DNA of 64,000 bases from an uncultured Gammaproteobacteria bacterium (GCA_947258975.1 CAMYKK010000029.1:35899-99898); one strand, 5' to 3'. Counted from the stretch's first letter, positions 53,658 to 63,682 are shown. The notes: a model not told the origin generated them from the letters alone. A program made the numbers and translations.

Positions 53658-54386
53658 GTGACCAATATACCCGGCAAGGTTTCGGATCCCTCTGTATGGG
53701 CCCGTTTTTGGTCTGATCAATCTACGTTTGACGATGAGTTTCTTCGCCACAATGTAAACGTGTTTCTCGAAAACAGTAGGGAGGTGATGGAATTTTCCGC
53801 GCAGGATAGGGTGCTCGATATCGGTTGCGGACCCGGGCACCTGCTGGAAATCTTGGCCCCCAAAGTTGACAAAGTGTGCGGTGTGGATGTGTCTTCCAAG
53901 TACGTTCAGCAATGCCGGTCGCGTTTAATCCGCCACCACAATGCACAGGTTGAACAACTCGGCGAGGACTATACGGACCTGTCCATCCTCGGTGACGAAC
54001 GATTCAACAAGATAATCTGTCTGAGCGTGATTCAATATTATCAGGAGAAAGACGACGTGCGGCGTTTGATGGCAGCCGTCAAGCGCGTGGCGGCACCCGG
54101 GGCAAGGTTCTTGATCGCCGATATTCTCGTTGATACCGGCTTGCTGGAGGATATCTACAGCGTCCTCCGCTCCGCCTTTCGAGACCGAGCGCTCCTGAAA
54201 ACTGTTCGATTTCTCTGGCGTGCGCAATTTGGAAACTATGCACGTTTGAGACGCAAAACGGGCTTACTCAGCTTCAGCGGTGAAGAATTAAGCAAAATGG
54301 CGCAAGATGAAAATCTCAAGAGCGAGTTGATCGTCAAGCGCCTAACCGTAAATCACAACCGTTCTCACATTTTGATATGGATTTGA
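53658..54386 (+). CDS. Class I SAM-dependent methyltransferase
   Basis: The 242-residue cytosolic protein starts at a GTG. It has motif I VLDIGCGPGHLLEILA (about 53-68), motif II VCGVDVSSKYVQQ, and motif post-I FNKIICLSVIQYY. The C-terminal half is helical, with SFSGEELSKMAQ. The target may be a polyprenyl or sugar intermediate, because a GT87, a GT2 and a ChbG-type deacetylase follow. No membrane segment is present. Confidence 0.88.
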   Translation: MTNIPGKVSDPSVWARFWSDQSTFDDEFLRHNVNVFLENSREVMEFSAQDRVLDIGCGPGHLLEILAPKVDKVCGVDVSSKYVQQCRSRLIRHHNAQVEQLGEDYTDLSILGDERFNKIICLSVIQYYQEKDDVRRLMAAVKRVAAPGARFLIADILVDTGLLEDIYSVLRSAFRDRALLKTVRFLWRAQFGNYARLRRKTGLLSFSGEELSKMAQDENLKSELIVKRLTVNHNRSHILIWI

Positions 54387-54423
54387 CGTATCACTCGCGC
54401 CGGATATATTTGGATTTTTCGCG

Positions 54424-55719
54424 ATGCGTTTGAATCAGTCATGGTGCTCGCTCGATCGAGTAATGTGGGCACTTTTCGCGCTATGTGGTGTGGTGCTAAT
54501 CGTGCTTGCCTACCGCAAGCAGGTTAACGATCCATTTGGCAGTGACCTCGCTGTTTATCTGCATGCCGCGCGAACCATGCTGGCGGAGGAAAACCTGTAT
54601 ACGATCGCCAGCGACGCGGGCAAATACTATCGATACCCGCCGCTGTTCGCGTTTATATGCACACCTTTGGCAAATTTGCCTTTCAACTGGGCAGTTCTGG
54701 TTTGGACAATATTCAGTGTTGCGTTGGTCTGTATTGTCTTTTTGTCTTGGTATCACGCGATTGCAGATCGCAAGTTTCTTGATGAGCCGCCGGCTAACCG
54801 GTTACTGGTAGCTGGGGTTAGTTTGCTTGTAATACTTCGGTACCTGTTATCGCACCTGTATTATGGCCAGGCCAACGTGTTGTTGCTGGCTGTATTGGTC
54901 GGCGGTTGCCTGCTCGTTGCGAATCACCGCCCAATTCTGGGCGGTCTGGTCTTGGGCTGTTCATTGTTGTTGAAACCGTTCGCGGTCCCTTTCCTGGTGT
55001 GGTATGCGGTATCTGCGCGCCTCAGGGTGGTGGTTGCGGCGGGGATTGGAGCGGTTGCGGGTGCAGCAGTACCGATGATGCTGGTTGGGGTGAACAAGAA
55101 TTGGCTCTACTTGCATAGTTGGGTGGCGCATATGATGGAACAGGCTACGCCACAAGGTGTATGGTCCGCCTCAAATAACGTATCGCTGTTTGTCAGTCTC
55201 CGCCGGGTACTTACCGATATGGAGGTCCGTCACCTCGGCGGCACCAGCGGTACCGTCTCGTTGTTATCACTGCCGGATTCCACGGTGCAAGTCGTGGCCT
55301 GGATGGTGTTTGTGGTCATGTTGGGATGGATTGCTTACGTCAGTTATAAATACGGGCGACTGTCTCGCGGTTGGATGCAGCCGGCCGTGGCGTCGTTCAT
55401 CTTCGCCCTGGTCGCGGCAACGACTACCACCGCACAGAAACATTACTTCGTGGTAATCTTACCGGCACTCGTGTATGTGCTCTACATGTGGAATGTGCGG
55501 CAATACAGAGACAGTTTGTTTCGAGTGCTGGTCGTTGCTTCTTTTGTCCTGTTGGCGGGGACCGGTCGGCTATTCTGGCCACGTTCTTGGGTGAATACGT
55601 TTCAAGCAATCGGCTTGATTCCCCTGGGTGCGGTACTGCTTGCGGCAGCGATCCAGCGCTCGTTAAGTGAATGGGATACAGTATATCGTGACCGGGGAAA
55701 TGAAACCGGAAAGCACTGA
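54424..55719 (+). CDS. GT87-family (DUF2029) polyprenyl-phosphate mannosyltransferase-like protein
   Basis: The 431-residue membrane protein has about ten helices and the DUF2029/GT87 signature near its N-terminus. FGSDLAVYLHAARTMLAEENLYTI carries the catalytic-type acidic residue, followed by YYRYPPLFAFICTPLANLPF. Later GQANVLLLAVLVGGCLLVA and LLLKPFAVPFLVWYAVSARL match the family. GT87 enzymes use polyprenyl-phosphate sugars on the periplasmic side. The next gene, a GT2 that could make such a donor, overlaps its end. Confidence 0.85.
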   Translation: MRLNQSWCSLDRVMWALFALCGVVLIVLAYRKQVNDPFGSDLAVYLHAARTMLAEENLYTIASDAGKYYRYPPLFAFICTPLANLPFNWAVLVWTIFSVALVCIVFLSWYHAIADRKFLDEPPANRLLVAGVSLLVILRYLLSHLYYGQANVLLLAVLVGGCLLVANHRPILGGLVLGCSLLLKPFAVPFLVWYAVSARLRVVVAAGIGAVAGAAVPMMLVGVNKNWLYLHSWVAHMMEQATPQGVWSASNNVSLFVSLRRVLTDMEVRHLGGTSGTVSLLSLPDSTVQVVAWMVFVVMLGWIAYVSYKYGRLSRGWMQPAVASFIFALVAATTTTAQKHYFVVILPALVYVLYMWNVRQYRDSLFRVLVVASFVLLAGTGRLFWPRSWVNTFQAIGLIPLGAVLLAAAIQRSLSEWDTVYRDRGNETGKH

Positions 55720-56719
55720 GCATACCGGCGATAACGCCGCACAGGTCGATTCATCGTTGGTGGTCAGCGTCGTGTTGCCGGCGCACAACGAAGCTTCGGG
55801 GCTGGGCGCCGCCGTCGAAAGCATTCGAAAAGTAATACATTCTTCAGGGATGAGTTACGAAATCATTATAGTGGATGATGGCAGTAACGATGAGACCTGC
55901 AAAGAAATTGAGCGGCTGAACGCCGTCGACGGAAACATCAAGGGTATCCGCCTGAGCCGTCAGTTCGGTAAAGAGTCGGCGCTTCTGGCCGGGCTGAGGG
56001 CTGCCGATGGCGCCGTGTCCATTACCATGGACGCCGATCTGCAGCACCCGCCGGCACTAATACCACAAATGCTGGAAAAGTGGCGCGCGGGCGCCAGGGT
56101 GGTTCATGCCGTAAAACGGGATCGTCAGATCGATGGCTGGCTCACGCGATCAAGTGTTGCGTTGTTCAACAAGCTGCTGTCCTTGACCAGTGGGTTCAAC
56201 ATGCGGGGCGCGTCGGATTTCAAGTTGCTGGACCGCACCGTGATCGACCTGTTGGTGCACCACTTGCCTGAGCGCGGCCGTTTTTACCGTGGTTTGGCGG
56301 GCTGGGCCGGGTTTGAACAATCGCGTGTGCCGTTCGACGTCGTTGAACGCGATACCGGGAGCGGGAAGTGGTCGGGCTTTGCTTTGTTTGATCTGGCCCT
56401 GACCGCCATCACCTCATTCACTTCCGCGCCGCTTCGTGTGATCACGATATTGGGTGCGGTAACCCTGGTTTTTGGGATCATCGTTTCCGTGGAAGCGCTA
56501 TGGTCATGGTTCCGCGGTTACGCGGTTTCCGGATTCGTGACGATTATCATCACACTCCTGCTGATCGGCAGTTTTATCATGATTAGCCTGGGCATCATCG
56601 GCGAATACATCGCTAAGATATATGCGGAGGTCAAAGACAGGCCGCCTTATATCGTTGCGTCGACATGCGGATTTGATAATAACAGCGGGCCACGGAACAG
56701 TTTTGGTAACGGCGATTAA
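55700..56719 (+). CDS. GT2-family polyprenyl-phosphate glycosyltransferase
   Basis: From ATG 55700, overlapping the previous gene, the protein is 339 residues; a GTG at 55688 is the alternative start. The GT2 core reads VSVVLPAHNEASGLGAAVES, EIIIVDDGSNDETC, LSRQFGKESALLAGLRAADG, TMDADLQHPP (DxD) and MRGASDFKLLDR. Two C-terminal helices (ITILGAVTLVFGIIVSVEAL; IIITLLLIGSFIMISLGIIG) anchor it. This is the DPM/ArnC-like layout that charges polyprenyl phosphate. It is the likely donor maker for the GT87 upstream. Confidence 0.93.
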   Translation: MKPESTEHTGDNAAQVDSSLVVSVVLPAHNEASGLGAAVESIRKVIHSSGMSYEIIIVDDGSNDETCKEIERLNAVDGNIKGIRLSRQFGKESALLAGLRAADGAVSITMDADLQHPPALIPQMLEKWRAGARVVHAVKRDRQIDGWLTRSSVALFNKLLSLTSGFNMRGASDFKLLDRTVIDLLVHHLPERGRFYRGLAGWAGFEQSRVPFDVVERDTGSGKWSGFALFDLALTAITSFTSAPLRVITILGAVTLVFGIIVSVEALWSWFRGYAVSGFVTIIITLLLIGSFIMISLGIIGEYIAKIYAEVKDRPPYIVASTCGFDNNSGPRNSFGNGD

Positions 56720-56731
56720 CACACACGAAAC

Positions 56732-57607
56732 TCAACTAAAAGTCGTCTGTGGCGCTACCGTAAGCCGGTCACCGAGAATCTTGAGATGACGGTAACCGAT
56801 GAGTCTTATTGCGTGTTCCTGGCATAGCCGTTTTACGTGTTCTCCGCACAGAAGCTCTCGTTCCTGATCCCATTTGTGGTAGCGCAGTAGCGCCGGATCG
56901 ACGATCTCCCCTGGCCGGTAATAACCAGGATGACACATAAGTTCATAGACCTTGTCCGTTTTAAGAGACGGAAGTGTTCTCTCCACGTAAGATTGATCAA
57001 GTTTACCGCTTTGTGCCAGCCCCAACATAACCGGTGACCTCGTTCGATACTCAGATGGCGCGAAGCGACGCAATATCTCCATAATGGAGTTTTTCGGGAG
57101 GGCGCCTATCGTGTTTTCGGCTTTCCAGTCGCTGACTACAACCCGAATGTGAGGAATCGAGTAATCACGAGCCAGGCGCACGATCAATGAAAACAGACTT
57201 GGTAGCATGTGCACGTGCTCGTGTGAATTCAGGAAACGTACCTTGATCCCGTGTGATATACATTGCTCAATTTGGGCACGCCACTCTCCCTCAACCGCGG
57301 CCATGTTTATCCTGTTCAGCACCAGATGGCGTATGAGGTTAATTTTATCTGGAAACCGCCCCTTCCGTTTTTGCAGCAGCACTTGCATATCTGGCGTGAG
57401 CGGAATACCGTGCGTCAAGTTGAGATGCACTCCGATATCCAATTGTTCTGAGGCTTCGAGCGCGTCTAGTTGTCGTTTGAAATCGGGACAGTTCGCGAGC
57501 ACGCCAGTGGCGGTCACGATACCCCTGGCGGCGGCCTCTACAATGCCTTGATTGATGCCGGGGGCATATCCGAAATCATCGGCGTTCACGATCAAGTAGG
57601 ATGTCAC
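56732..57607 (-). CDS. ChbG/HpnK (YdjC-like) family deacetylase
   Basis: The 291-residue protein starts MTSYLIVNADDFGYAPGINQ, the YdjC/ChbG motif whose two aspartates bind metal. GVHLNLTHGIPL and FLNSHEHVHMLPSLF supply metal histidines, and VYELMCHPGYYRPGEIVD completes the site. Members deacetylate N-acetylated sugars, chito-oligosaccharides or hopanoid intermediates. It is convergent with the GT2 gene and, with its neighbours, suggests de-N-acetylation of a polyprenyl- or lipid-linked amino sugar. No hopanoid genes are seen nearby. Confidence 0.9.
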   Translation of the reverse strand: MTSYLIVNADDFGYAPGINQGIVEAAARGIVTATGVLANCPDFKRQLDALEASEQLDIGVHLNLTHGIPLTPDMQVLLQKRKGRFPDKINLIRHLVLNRINMAAVEGEWRAQIEQCISHGIKVRFLNSHEHVHMLPSLFSLIVRLARDYSIPHIRVVVSDWKAENTIGALPKNSIMEILRRFAPSEYRTRSPVMLGLAQSGKLDQSYVERTLPSLKTDKVYELMCHPGYYRPGEIVDPALLRYHKWDQERELLCGEHVKRLCQEHAIRLIGYRHLKILGDRLTVAPQTTFS

Positions 57608-57790
57608 AATTAATTCGGCGGCTGTATTGTTCCTGGTTTCTTAGCACTTTCTGGTGCAAACGGAAAGGCTGGACTGATGGATTTGCCTCGCAAATTCAAT
57701 CCCACGGGGCGGAAGCTGTTTGCGCGAACCGGTTACGGCAGCGGGCTAGACGTTATCGATGTTGACCGCGCCCCGGTGCCTCTATACGGC

Positions 57791-59950
57791 TCAACCCCGT
57801 GTCGCCTGACGTAGCGGGTTGAGGGCGCAGGTGTCGACGTGATCGTCGCCCAGTTCCTGCCAGACGTGACGCAGCGCGTGCTCCACGTTTCGAAAAAAAT
57901 GTTCTTCACCAACCTTGTCTATGAAGCCGGAGCGCTTCAGCAGGCCGTAGGCCTGGTGTTTGAATTCCGTAAAGATCACCGTCACGCCGATATCGTTCAG
58001 GCGCTCCACCATCGTGGCCAACATTTCCTCACCGGACGCATCAATCACATTGATACCCTCTCCGTCAACGATGACATATTTCAGTTCCGGCTTTTGTGAA
58101 CTGCGTTCCAGCACCTTGTCTTCAAAGTAGCTGGTATTGGCGAAATACAGCGAGCCGTCGAAACGTATCATCGAGATGTTCCGGCAGGTCTCGAGTTGAT
58201 AACGCTCCGCATCGCGCAGCGTGCCGTCCCAGTACCGTCCCAAGACCGCCACCCGTGGATGCATGGTGCGCAGCAGGTATAGCCCCAGCGCCATGCTTGC
58301 CCCTATGAGAATGCCGTAATCCAGGTGCGGCGCCAGTGCCAGGGTCAACAAGAAGGTGATTACCGCCACGATGCCGTCACTGCGTTGGGTTTTCCAGATA
58401 TGTTTGAAGATCCCCGGACTCACCAGCCCCACGACCGCCATCATGATGACCGCCGCGAGCGTTGCCTGTGGCAGGTGGTACAGTAAGGGTGTCAACCACA
58501 GTAGTACGACCACGACGATCAGGCTGGTGACCACCGAGGAAAATCCGGTCACGGCGTTGGCGCCGAGGTTAACCGCCGAGCGGGAAAATGATCCGGATAC
58601 CGGATAGCTTTGAAACAGGCCGCCGACGATATTCCCCAGGCCCTGACCGATGAGCTCCTGATTGGCATCGACGCGCTGCTTGGTGCGGGTCGCCATCGCC
58701 TTGGCAATGGATATCGCCTCCATAAAGCCGAGCAGGGCGATGGTAATGGCTGCTGGTAGCAATTGTGCCACCACGCCAAAGTCGATGGTTGGTGCCTTGA
58801 GCGCCGGCAGACCCCGGGGAATATTGCCGACGACCGCACCCCCACCACTTAATTCGAGTGTGGCGTCGTCGTTGAACTGAACCACCCGCCACAGATGTGT
58901 GTCAGCGGTCACGCCGGTCGGTGATTCGCCTGCGAGATAATAACGTGCCGAATCCTCCCCGTGTTGCTTTACCCGGTGGAACCGAAGCCCCTTGATCTCG
59001 CTTTGATCCAGCTTAACGGTCTTCTGGCGGCGTTCCTTGTGCAGGCGGAGGGAGTCCAGCTGATGGCGCGCATCGAGGAACTTGGGATCATCCCTGCCCA
59101 GGGTCTTCCGCACCTCGACATACCTGTTGTTGGCGGCGGCGATCGCGCGATCCAGAGTCACCAATTGCTTCCGGGCTGAGAGCTGTTCTGCGACCACTGT
59201 CCGTACGGTGGTATTGACTATCTGCGTGGGCTTGATGACCTCGACGCGTTCGAATTCGATATAGTAGGCGATCAGCGTGGTCACGGCCACCGCGATCAAG
59301 ACGTTGGGTAGGCGTGGATTTACGCGACGGATGCCAATCATGATGACGAATGCCAGCACTGCGATCCCCACGGTCGGCCAATGGGAATCGGTGAACGCCG
59401 CCCGAACCACATTCCATATGGTCTCGAAGTAATAATCGCCCTTGTCGGCAAACACGCCGAAAATCTTACTCAACTGGGACGTGGCGATAATAATGGCGGC
59501 GGCGTTGGTAAAGCCGATAATCACTGGGTGGGCGAGAAAATTGACCAATGCCCCCATACGCAAAAGGCCAAGGGCCAGTTCGAACAGGCCGACCATCAAG
59601 GCCAGCATAATGGCATAGGCCACAAAACTGGCGCTGCCGGCGGTTGCCAGGGGTTCTAACGCCGCGGCGGTCATGATCGAGACAATCGCCACCGGCCCAG
59701 TCTGCAATTGGCGGGACGATCCAAACAGCGCAGCGATCATCGGCGGCATGAACGAGGCGTACAGCCCGTAATAGGCCGGCAGGCCGGCAAGCTGCGCATA
59801 GGCCATGGACTGCGGAATCAGAACGAGCGCGACGGTGACGCCGGCTAGGACGTCGGTGCGCAGGACGCGTTTATCCCTTAGTTCGCCCAGCCAGGTCAGT
59901 GCCGGGAATATGCGCTGTGCCCACGATGATGCGCCGTTACGATCCGCCAT
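57791..59950 (-). CDS. SulP-family anion transporter with a large central insertion and STAS domain
   Basis: The 719-residue protein has the N-terminal SulP signature (VTVALVLIPQSMAYAQLAGL, GLYASFMPP, SRQLQTGPVAIVSIM). The core resumes at VGNIPRGLPALKAP and FMEAISIAKAMATRTKQRVD, with a STAS domain from about 590 (RFDGSLYFANTSYFEDKV). Between membrane segments, residues about 233-375 form an extra, mostly hydrophilic insertion with coiled-coil character (ARKQLVTLDRAIAAANNRYVEV; LDARHQLDSLRLHKERRQK). Ordinary SulP proteins lack it. It probably carries sulfate or bicarbonate with Na+ or H+. Confidence 0.92.
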   Translation of the reverse strand: MADRNGASSWAQRIFPALTWLGELRDKRVLRTDVLAGVTVALVLIPQSMAYAQLAGLPAYYGLYASFMPPMIAALFGSSRQLQTGPVAIVSIMTAAALEPLATAGSASFVAYAIMLALMVGLFELALGLLRMGALVNFLAHPVIIGFTNAAAIIIATSQLSKIFGVFADKGDYYFETIWNVVRAAFTDSHWPTVGIAVLAFVIMIGIRRVNPRLPNVLIAVAVTTLIAYYIEFERVEVIKPTQIVNTTVRTVVAEQLSARKQLVTLDRAIAAANNRYVEVRKTLGRDDPKFLDARHQLDSLRLHKERRQKTVKLDQSEIKGLRFHRVKQHGEDSARYYLAGESPTGVTADTHLWRVVQFNDDATLELSGGGAVVGNIPRGLPALKAPTIDFGVVAQLLPAAITIALLGFMEAISIAKAMATRTKQRVDANQELIGQGLGNIVGGLFQSYPVSGSFSRSAVNLGANAVTGFSSVVTSLIVVVVLLWLTPLLYHLPQATLAAVIMMAVVGLVSPGIFKHIWKTQRSDGIVAVITFLLTLALAPHLDYGILIGASMALGLYLLRTMHPRVAVLGRYWDGTLRDAERYQLETCRNISMIRFDGSLYFANTSYFEDKVLERSSQKPELKYVIVDGEGINVIDASGEEMLATMVERLNDIGVTVIFTEFKHQAYGLLKRSGFIDKVGEEHFFRNVEHALRHVWQELGDDHVDTCALNPLRQATRG

Positions 59951-60237
59951 ACGGGTACAGGACAGACAAAGTGGAGTTGTTCTAGGTGTCTAAACCGAAG
60001 ATCCCCGGCGAACCGCACACATACTGAGTTATTCAGGCCGGGAAGCTAACGATGAATATATTATTTGTTTTGATAAGGAATGTCGAATTGCGGCGCGGGT
60101 TTTGCCGCTACCAAGACTTACCTACGCAAACTATAATGTATCGCGCACGGTCACACTGACGGCGGAGCGGTTCTCGGGACCACTAAGTCGGAAACCTACA
60201 GACGGTTCGATATAAAGATCCTTTTTGGGCCAACAAT

Positions 60238-61980
60238 TCAGTCCGAACGCGCCTTGACGTAGTGCCCGGGTGCGGGTTCGACGGGTTTGTACTTGGCGTT
60301 ACCTAACGCCTTTGGCGCCTTTTTTCTGGCACCGCCTTGTGCCTTCAGCCATCTATCCCAATGTGGCCACCAACTGCCTGGGACTTGTTCGGCGGTTTCC
60401 AGCCAATGCTGTGGATTCCCATCGCGGTCGCCGTTCATCCAGTAATGGCGTTTATTTTTTGACGGCGGATTGATGACCCCGGCGATATGACCGCTGGCAC
60501 CGAGTGTAAACTCCACGGGTCCCGGAAACAGCTTCAAGGCCTTAAAGGTCGCCACCCAGGGAGCGATGTGGTCTTCCATGGTAGACAAGAAATAACAAGG
60601 CGTATCGATCTTGCGCAAATTGATCTTCTCCCCGCAAAAAGTCAGTGCATCGGGCCGTACGAGTTTGTTCTCCAGATACATGTCTTGTATGTAGGATACA
60701 TACAGATTGGCCGGCAAGTTGGTGGGGTCGCTGTTCCAGTAGAGCAGGTCGAACGGCTCCGGTTGGCGACCTTTGAGATAGTTGTTGACCACGTAGGACC
60801 AGATGAGATCGTTGGCGCGCAACAGGGAGAATATCAAAGCCAGATCTTTCCCGGGCAGCATTCCGGTTTGCTTTACGTATTGCTCGCGCTGCGTGACCTG
60901 GGTTTTGTCGATGAATACCCCCAATTCACCCGGCTCGGAAAAATCCAACAGGGTGGTGAGAAAAGTGGCAGCCCCGACGAACGTGTTCTTGCGGGCTTGT
61001 AAAACGGCCAACGCACTCGCCAACAATGTGCCGCCCACACACCACGCCACGGTATTGATCTGCTTGGCGCGTGTTATGGTTTTCGCAACCTCGAACGCTT
61101 TAATCACGCCGGTCTCGATATAGTCATTCCACGAAAGATCGTTATGATCTCGGCCTGGATTGACCCAGGAAATCATGAACACCGTGCTTCCCTGGTCCAG
61201 GGCGTAGCGTACAAACGAGTTTTCCGGTTGCAGATCCAGAATATAAAACTTGTTGATAAAGGGAGGAACAACAACGAGCGGTCGATTCGACACCTTCTCG
61301 GTGGTCGGTTGATATTGAATCAACTGGAACAGCTCGTTCTGAAATACAATGGCGCCCGGCGTTGTGGCGATGTTCTCACCCAATCTAAACACCGATTCAT
61401 CGGTCATGCTGATGCGACCCTTATCGATATCGCCGATCAGGTTTTTTAACCCGTCAACCAGGCTTTGCCCGTTAGTTTCAATCGCGTGCTTTATGACCTC
61501 AGGATTCGTCGTGGCAAAGTTGCTGGGCGACAAGCCATCGACGAATTGACGGGTAAAGAATCTGAGTTTTTTCTTATCCTGCTCGTCAAGATGCGCGTTA
61601 TCAGCAATTTCCAACAGCACATTGGAAGCCAGCAGATAGGATTGCTTGAGATAATTGAACACCGGATTCTCACGCCATTCTTTACCCGTGAAACGGCGGT
61701 CTCCACGCTGCGGTGCGATCGCATGCCCGGCACTTGCCTCCTGCATTCCAAACACACTCAACCACAAGTTCATCTGATCGCGTTGATACTTGGCCGCCAT
61801 CTCCACCCATTTCTGCGGAGTTTGTAAGGACTGCAAGGATAAATTGTTCCACGCCTGCATAAATTCCCTGCCCATTTCCTGTAGCACGGCGCCTGGTACA
61901 CCTTGTGTCCACTCAGCCATGCGCTGAGCATAGGCGTCAAAGATTTCCTGCGGGTTATTGAAGTCTTGTTGATCCTGCAT
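60238..61980 (-). CDS. phaC: Class I poly(3-hydroxyalkanoate) synthase
   Basis: The 580-residue enzyme has an N-terminal PhaC_N domain (about 70-240, with VFRLGENIATTPGAIVFQNEL). The alpha/beta-hydrolase core carries the lipase-like box VAWCVGGT with catalytic Cys314, Asp470 in MEDHIAPW and His498 in SGHIAGVINPP. Length and NKFYILDLQPENSFVRYALDQG are typical of class I. It polymerises 3-hydroxyacyl-CoA on granules that the phasin encoded at 9.4 kb would coat. The ATG at 61980 fits the family start; the ribosome-binding site is weak. The gene stands alone, without phaA/phaB. Confidence 0.96.
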   Translation of the reverse strand: MQDQQDFNNPQEIFDAYAQRMAEWTQGVPGAVLQEMGREFMQAWNNLSLQSLQTPQKWVEMAAKYQRDQMNLWLSVFGMQEASAGHAIAPQRGDRRFTGKEWRENPVFNYLKQSYLLASNVLLEIADNAHLDEQDKKKLRFFTRQFVDGLSPSNFATTNPEVIKHAIETNGQSLVDGLKNLIGDIDKGRISMTDESVFRLGENIATTPGAIVFQNELFQLIQYQPTTEKVSNRPLVVVPPFINKFYILDLQPENSFVRYALDQGSTVFMISWVNPGRDHNDLSWNDYIETGVIKAFEVAKTITRAKQINTVAWCVGGTLLASALAVLQARKNTFVGAATFLTTLLDFSEPGELGVFIDKTQVTQREQYVKQTGMLPGKDLALIFSLLRANDLIWSYVVNNYLKGRQPEPFDLLYWNSDPTNLPANLYVSYIQDMYLENKLVRPDALTFCGEKINLRKIDTPCYFLSTMEDHIAPWVATFKALKLFPGPVEFTLGASGHIAGVINPPSKNKRHYWMNGDRDGNPQHWLETAEQVPGSWWPHWDRWLKAQGGARKKAPKALGNAKYKPVEPAPGHYVKARSD

Positions 61981-62051
61981 CAGTGGGATACCACATTATG
62001 TTTTGGTGACTCATTGCTATATTGTAACGCACGGGAACGGAATTTTAGACA

Positions 62052-62061
62052 GCAATATTGC
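62052..62061. promoter_or_regulatory. Perfect short palindrome upstream of phaC
   Basis: GCAATATTGC, within AGCAATATTGCAT, lies about 70 bases upstream of phaC. A TACAAT-like -10 for the minus strand is near 62026-62031. The TGC/GCA half-sites resemble those at the phasin promoter, so a common PHA regulator is possible. Confidence 0.4.
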
Positions 62062-62556
62062 ATCCGCCCGCCGGAATCCACAGCAGATATGATAAACGCA
62101 TGCAGATGTGATCAGGTCGGTAATGGGATACGTTACCGAAGACACCCCTTTGGCAACGCACATGACCATTGGCAAATTCTGCAGTAGATCAGAAGCGACG
62201 GAAGTAGCCAGTCTGAGTAGGCTCTCATGCACCCTTGAAGGGCAGCTGTCGGCCTATTGTGTTGCAAAACTCTGAAATATTCAGTAGCGGAAAAATAGTT
62301 TCCGCTACGAGCAATTTTAAGAATCCGAAACACGGAAGGGGATCACAGGAATGGCGCAATGTTCGTACAGAGCTACTGGTGGCCACAGGCATGGCATAAG
62401 GCCACAAGCTCAGGACATTTTCGTTTCCAACAGAAAAAAGGCCTCTCTAATATTTCCGACTTTTTCAACGGTATCGGTCACTATCCGACGTTCGTTAGTC
62501 CAATCAGCCTCGCCTGGTGGAATGGCCGCTTTGGCAAATACGGAACGAAATTCTAA
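62062..62556. other. Stretch between phaC and the integrase without a recognised gene
   Basis: One + frame, about 62359-62556, reads MFVQSYWWPQAWHKATSSGH and ends NGRFGKYGTKF. It has no ribosome-binding site and no recognised family. The DNA is more AT-rich than the flanking phaC, as expected near an integrated element. Confidence 0.4.
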
Positions 62557-63528
62557 TCATGCTGTGTCTAACGGACTTCGCACACCTATTTTTCCCTTCT
62601 GAATTACGTGCGTGTAGATCATTGTCGTACTCACATCCTTGTGTCCCAGTAGAGCCTGGATGGTCCGAATATCCGCACCGCGCTGCAATAGATGCGTGGC
62701 AAAACTGTGCCGGAGGGTATGCGCCGTGGCTCGCTTGGCGATAGCGGACGTTTTCACCGCATTGCGAATCGCCCTTTGCAGTGTCTTCTCATGCAAGTGG
62801 TGCTTGACCATCCGGTCCGTATCCCGGTTACTGATGTAGGTCGCGGAGGGAAACACAAACTGCCAACGCCATTCAGAAGCGGCGCTGGGGTACTTTCGTG
62901 CCAACGCGGGTGGCATGTATACTTGACCTAAACCCTGTTTCAGGTCTTTCGCATGGTTGGTACGTACCCTTTGCAGGTACTCTTTCAGAGGCTCCGTAAT
63001 GGCATCGGGCAGTACCGTAACGCGGTCCTTATTTCCTTTGCCGCCACGGACCACAAGCTGGCACATCCCGAAGTCGATGTCCTGCACCCGAAGTCGCAAG
63101 CATTCAATCAGGCGAAGCCCCGAGCCATAGAGCAGATTACCCGCGATCCAGTATTTCCCGTCCAACTGCGACAGCACCTGCCGAACCTCTTCGGGCGACA
63201 ACACTACTGGCAAATGCTGCGGCTTCTTCGCTCGCTGCACCGCGTCCAGTTGCGGCATTGCCAATTCCAGCACTACTCGGTACAGGAACAGCAACGCATT
63301 AAAGGCTTGGTTCTGAGTCGACGCCGACACCTTGCGGTCCACTGCCAGGTGGGTGAGAAACGCCTCTATCTCAAGCTTGCCGAGTTCCCGCGGGTGGCGC
63401 CGGTTATGAAAAAGTACGAACCGTCGGATCCAGTGAACGTAGGATTTCTCAGTTCGGTGGCTGTAGTGTTTGAGGCGAATTCGCTGCCGAACAACCTCCA
63501 GCAGCATGGGTTTTTTCGACACAACCAT
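62557..63528 (-). CDS. intI: Integron integrase (tyrosine recombinase)
   Basis: The 323-residue protein is a tyrosine recombinase with R139 (GSGLRLIECLRLR), K164 (RGGKGNKDR), H270-x-x-R273 (AHTLRHSFATHLLQRG), H296 (LLGHKDVSTTMIYTHV) and nucleophile Y305. The extra patch at about 204-228 (MPPALARKYPSAASEW, then RWQFVFPS) is the integron-integrase-specific insertion that separates IntI from XerC/D. It recombines attC cassettes into attI. The gene is read leftward, so attI and the cassettes should lie to the right of 63528, where a BrnT/BrnA pair is found. It appears intact. Confidence 0.95.
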   Translation of the reverse strand: MVVSKKPMLLEVVRQRIRLKHYSHRTEKSYVHWIRRFVLFHNRRHPRELGKLEIEAFLTHLAVDRKVSASTQNQAFNALLFLYRVVLELAMPQLDAVQRAKKPQHLPVVLSPEEVRQVLSQLDGKYWIAGNLLYGSGLRLIECLRLRVQDIDFGMCQLVVRGGKGNKDRVTVLPDAITEPLKEYLQRVRTNHAKDLKQGLGQVYMPPALARKYPSAASEWRWQFVFPSATYISNRDTDRMVKHHLHEKTLQRAIRNAVKTSAIAKRATAHTLRHSFATHLLQRGADIRTIQALLGHKDVSTTMIYTHVIQKGKIGVRSPLDTA

Positions 63529-63682
63529 ATGTCCGCTTTCCTCCTTGCAATATACGTTCCCTTATCTCAGGGCATGGTCATGTTAATTCAATGGGTTACA
63601 CAGGTCCAGCGTGAGATATACGACACAACCGCAGTAGGATTATCGGACACATTTGGGGTTCATTTATAGTTAATGGGCCATG

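Noticed and set aside
63529..63682. attI core site (GTTRRRY-type) next to the integrase
   Set aside because: GTTAATG and GTTGACA occur, but none fits the core consensus well enough to call the recombination site.
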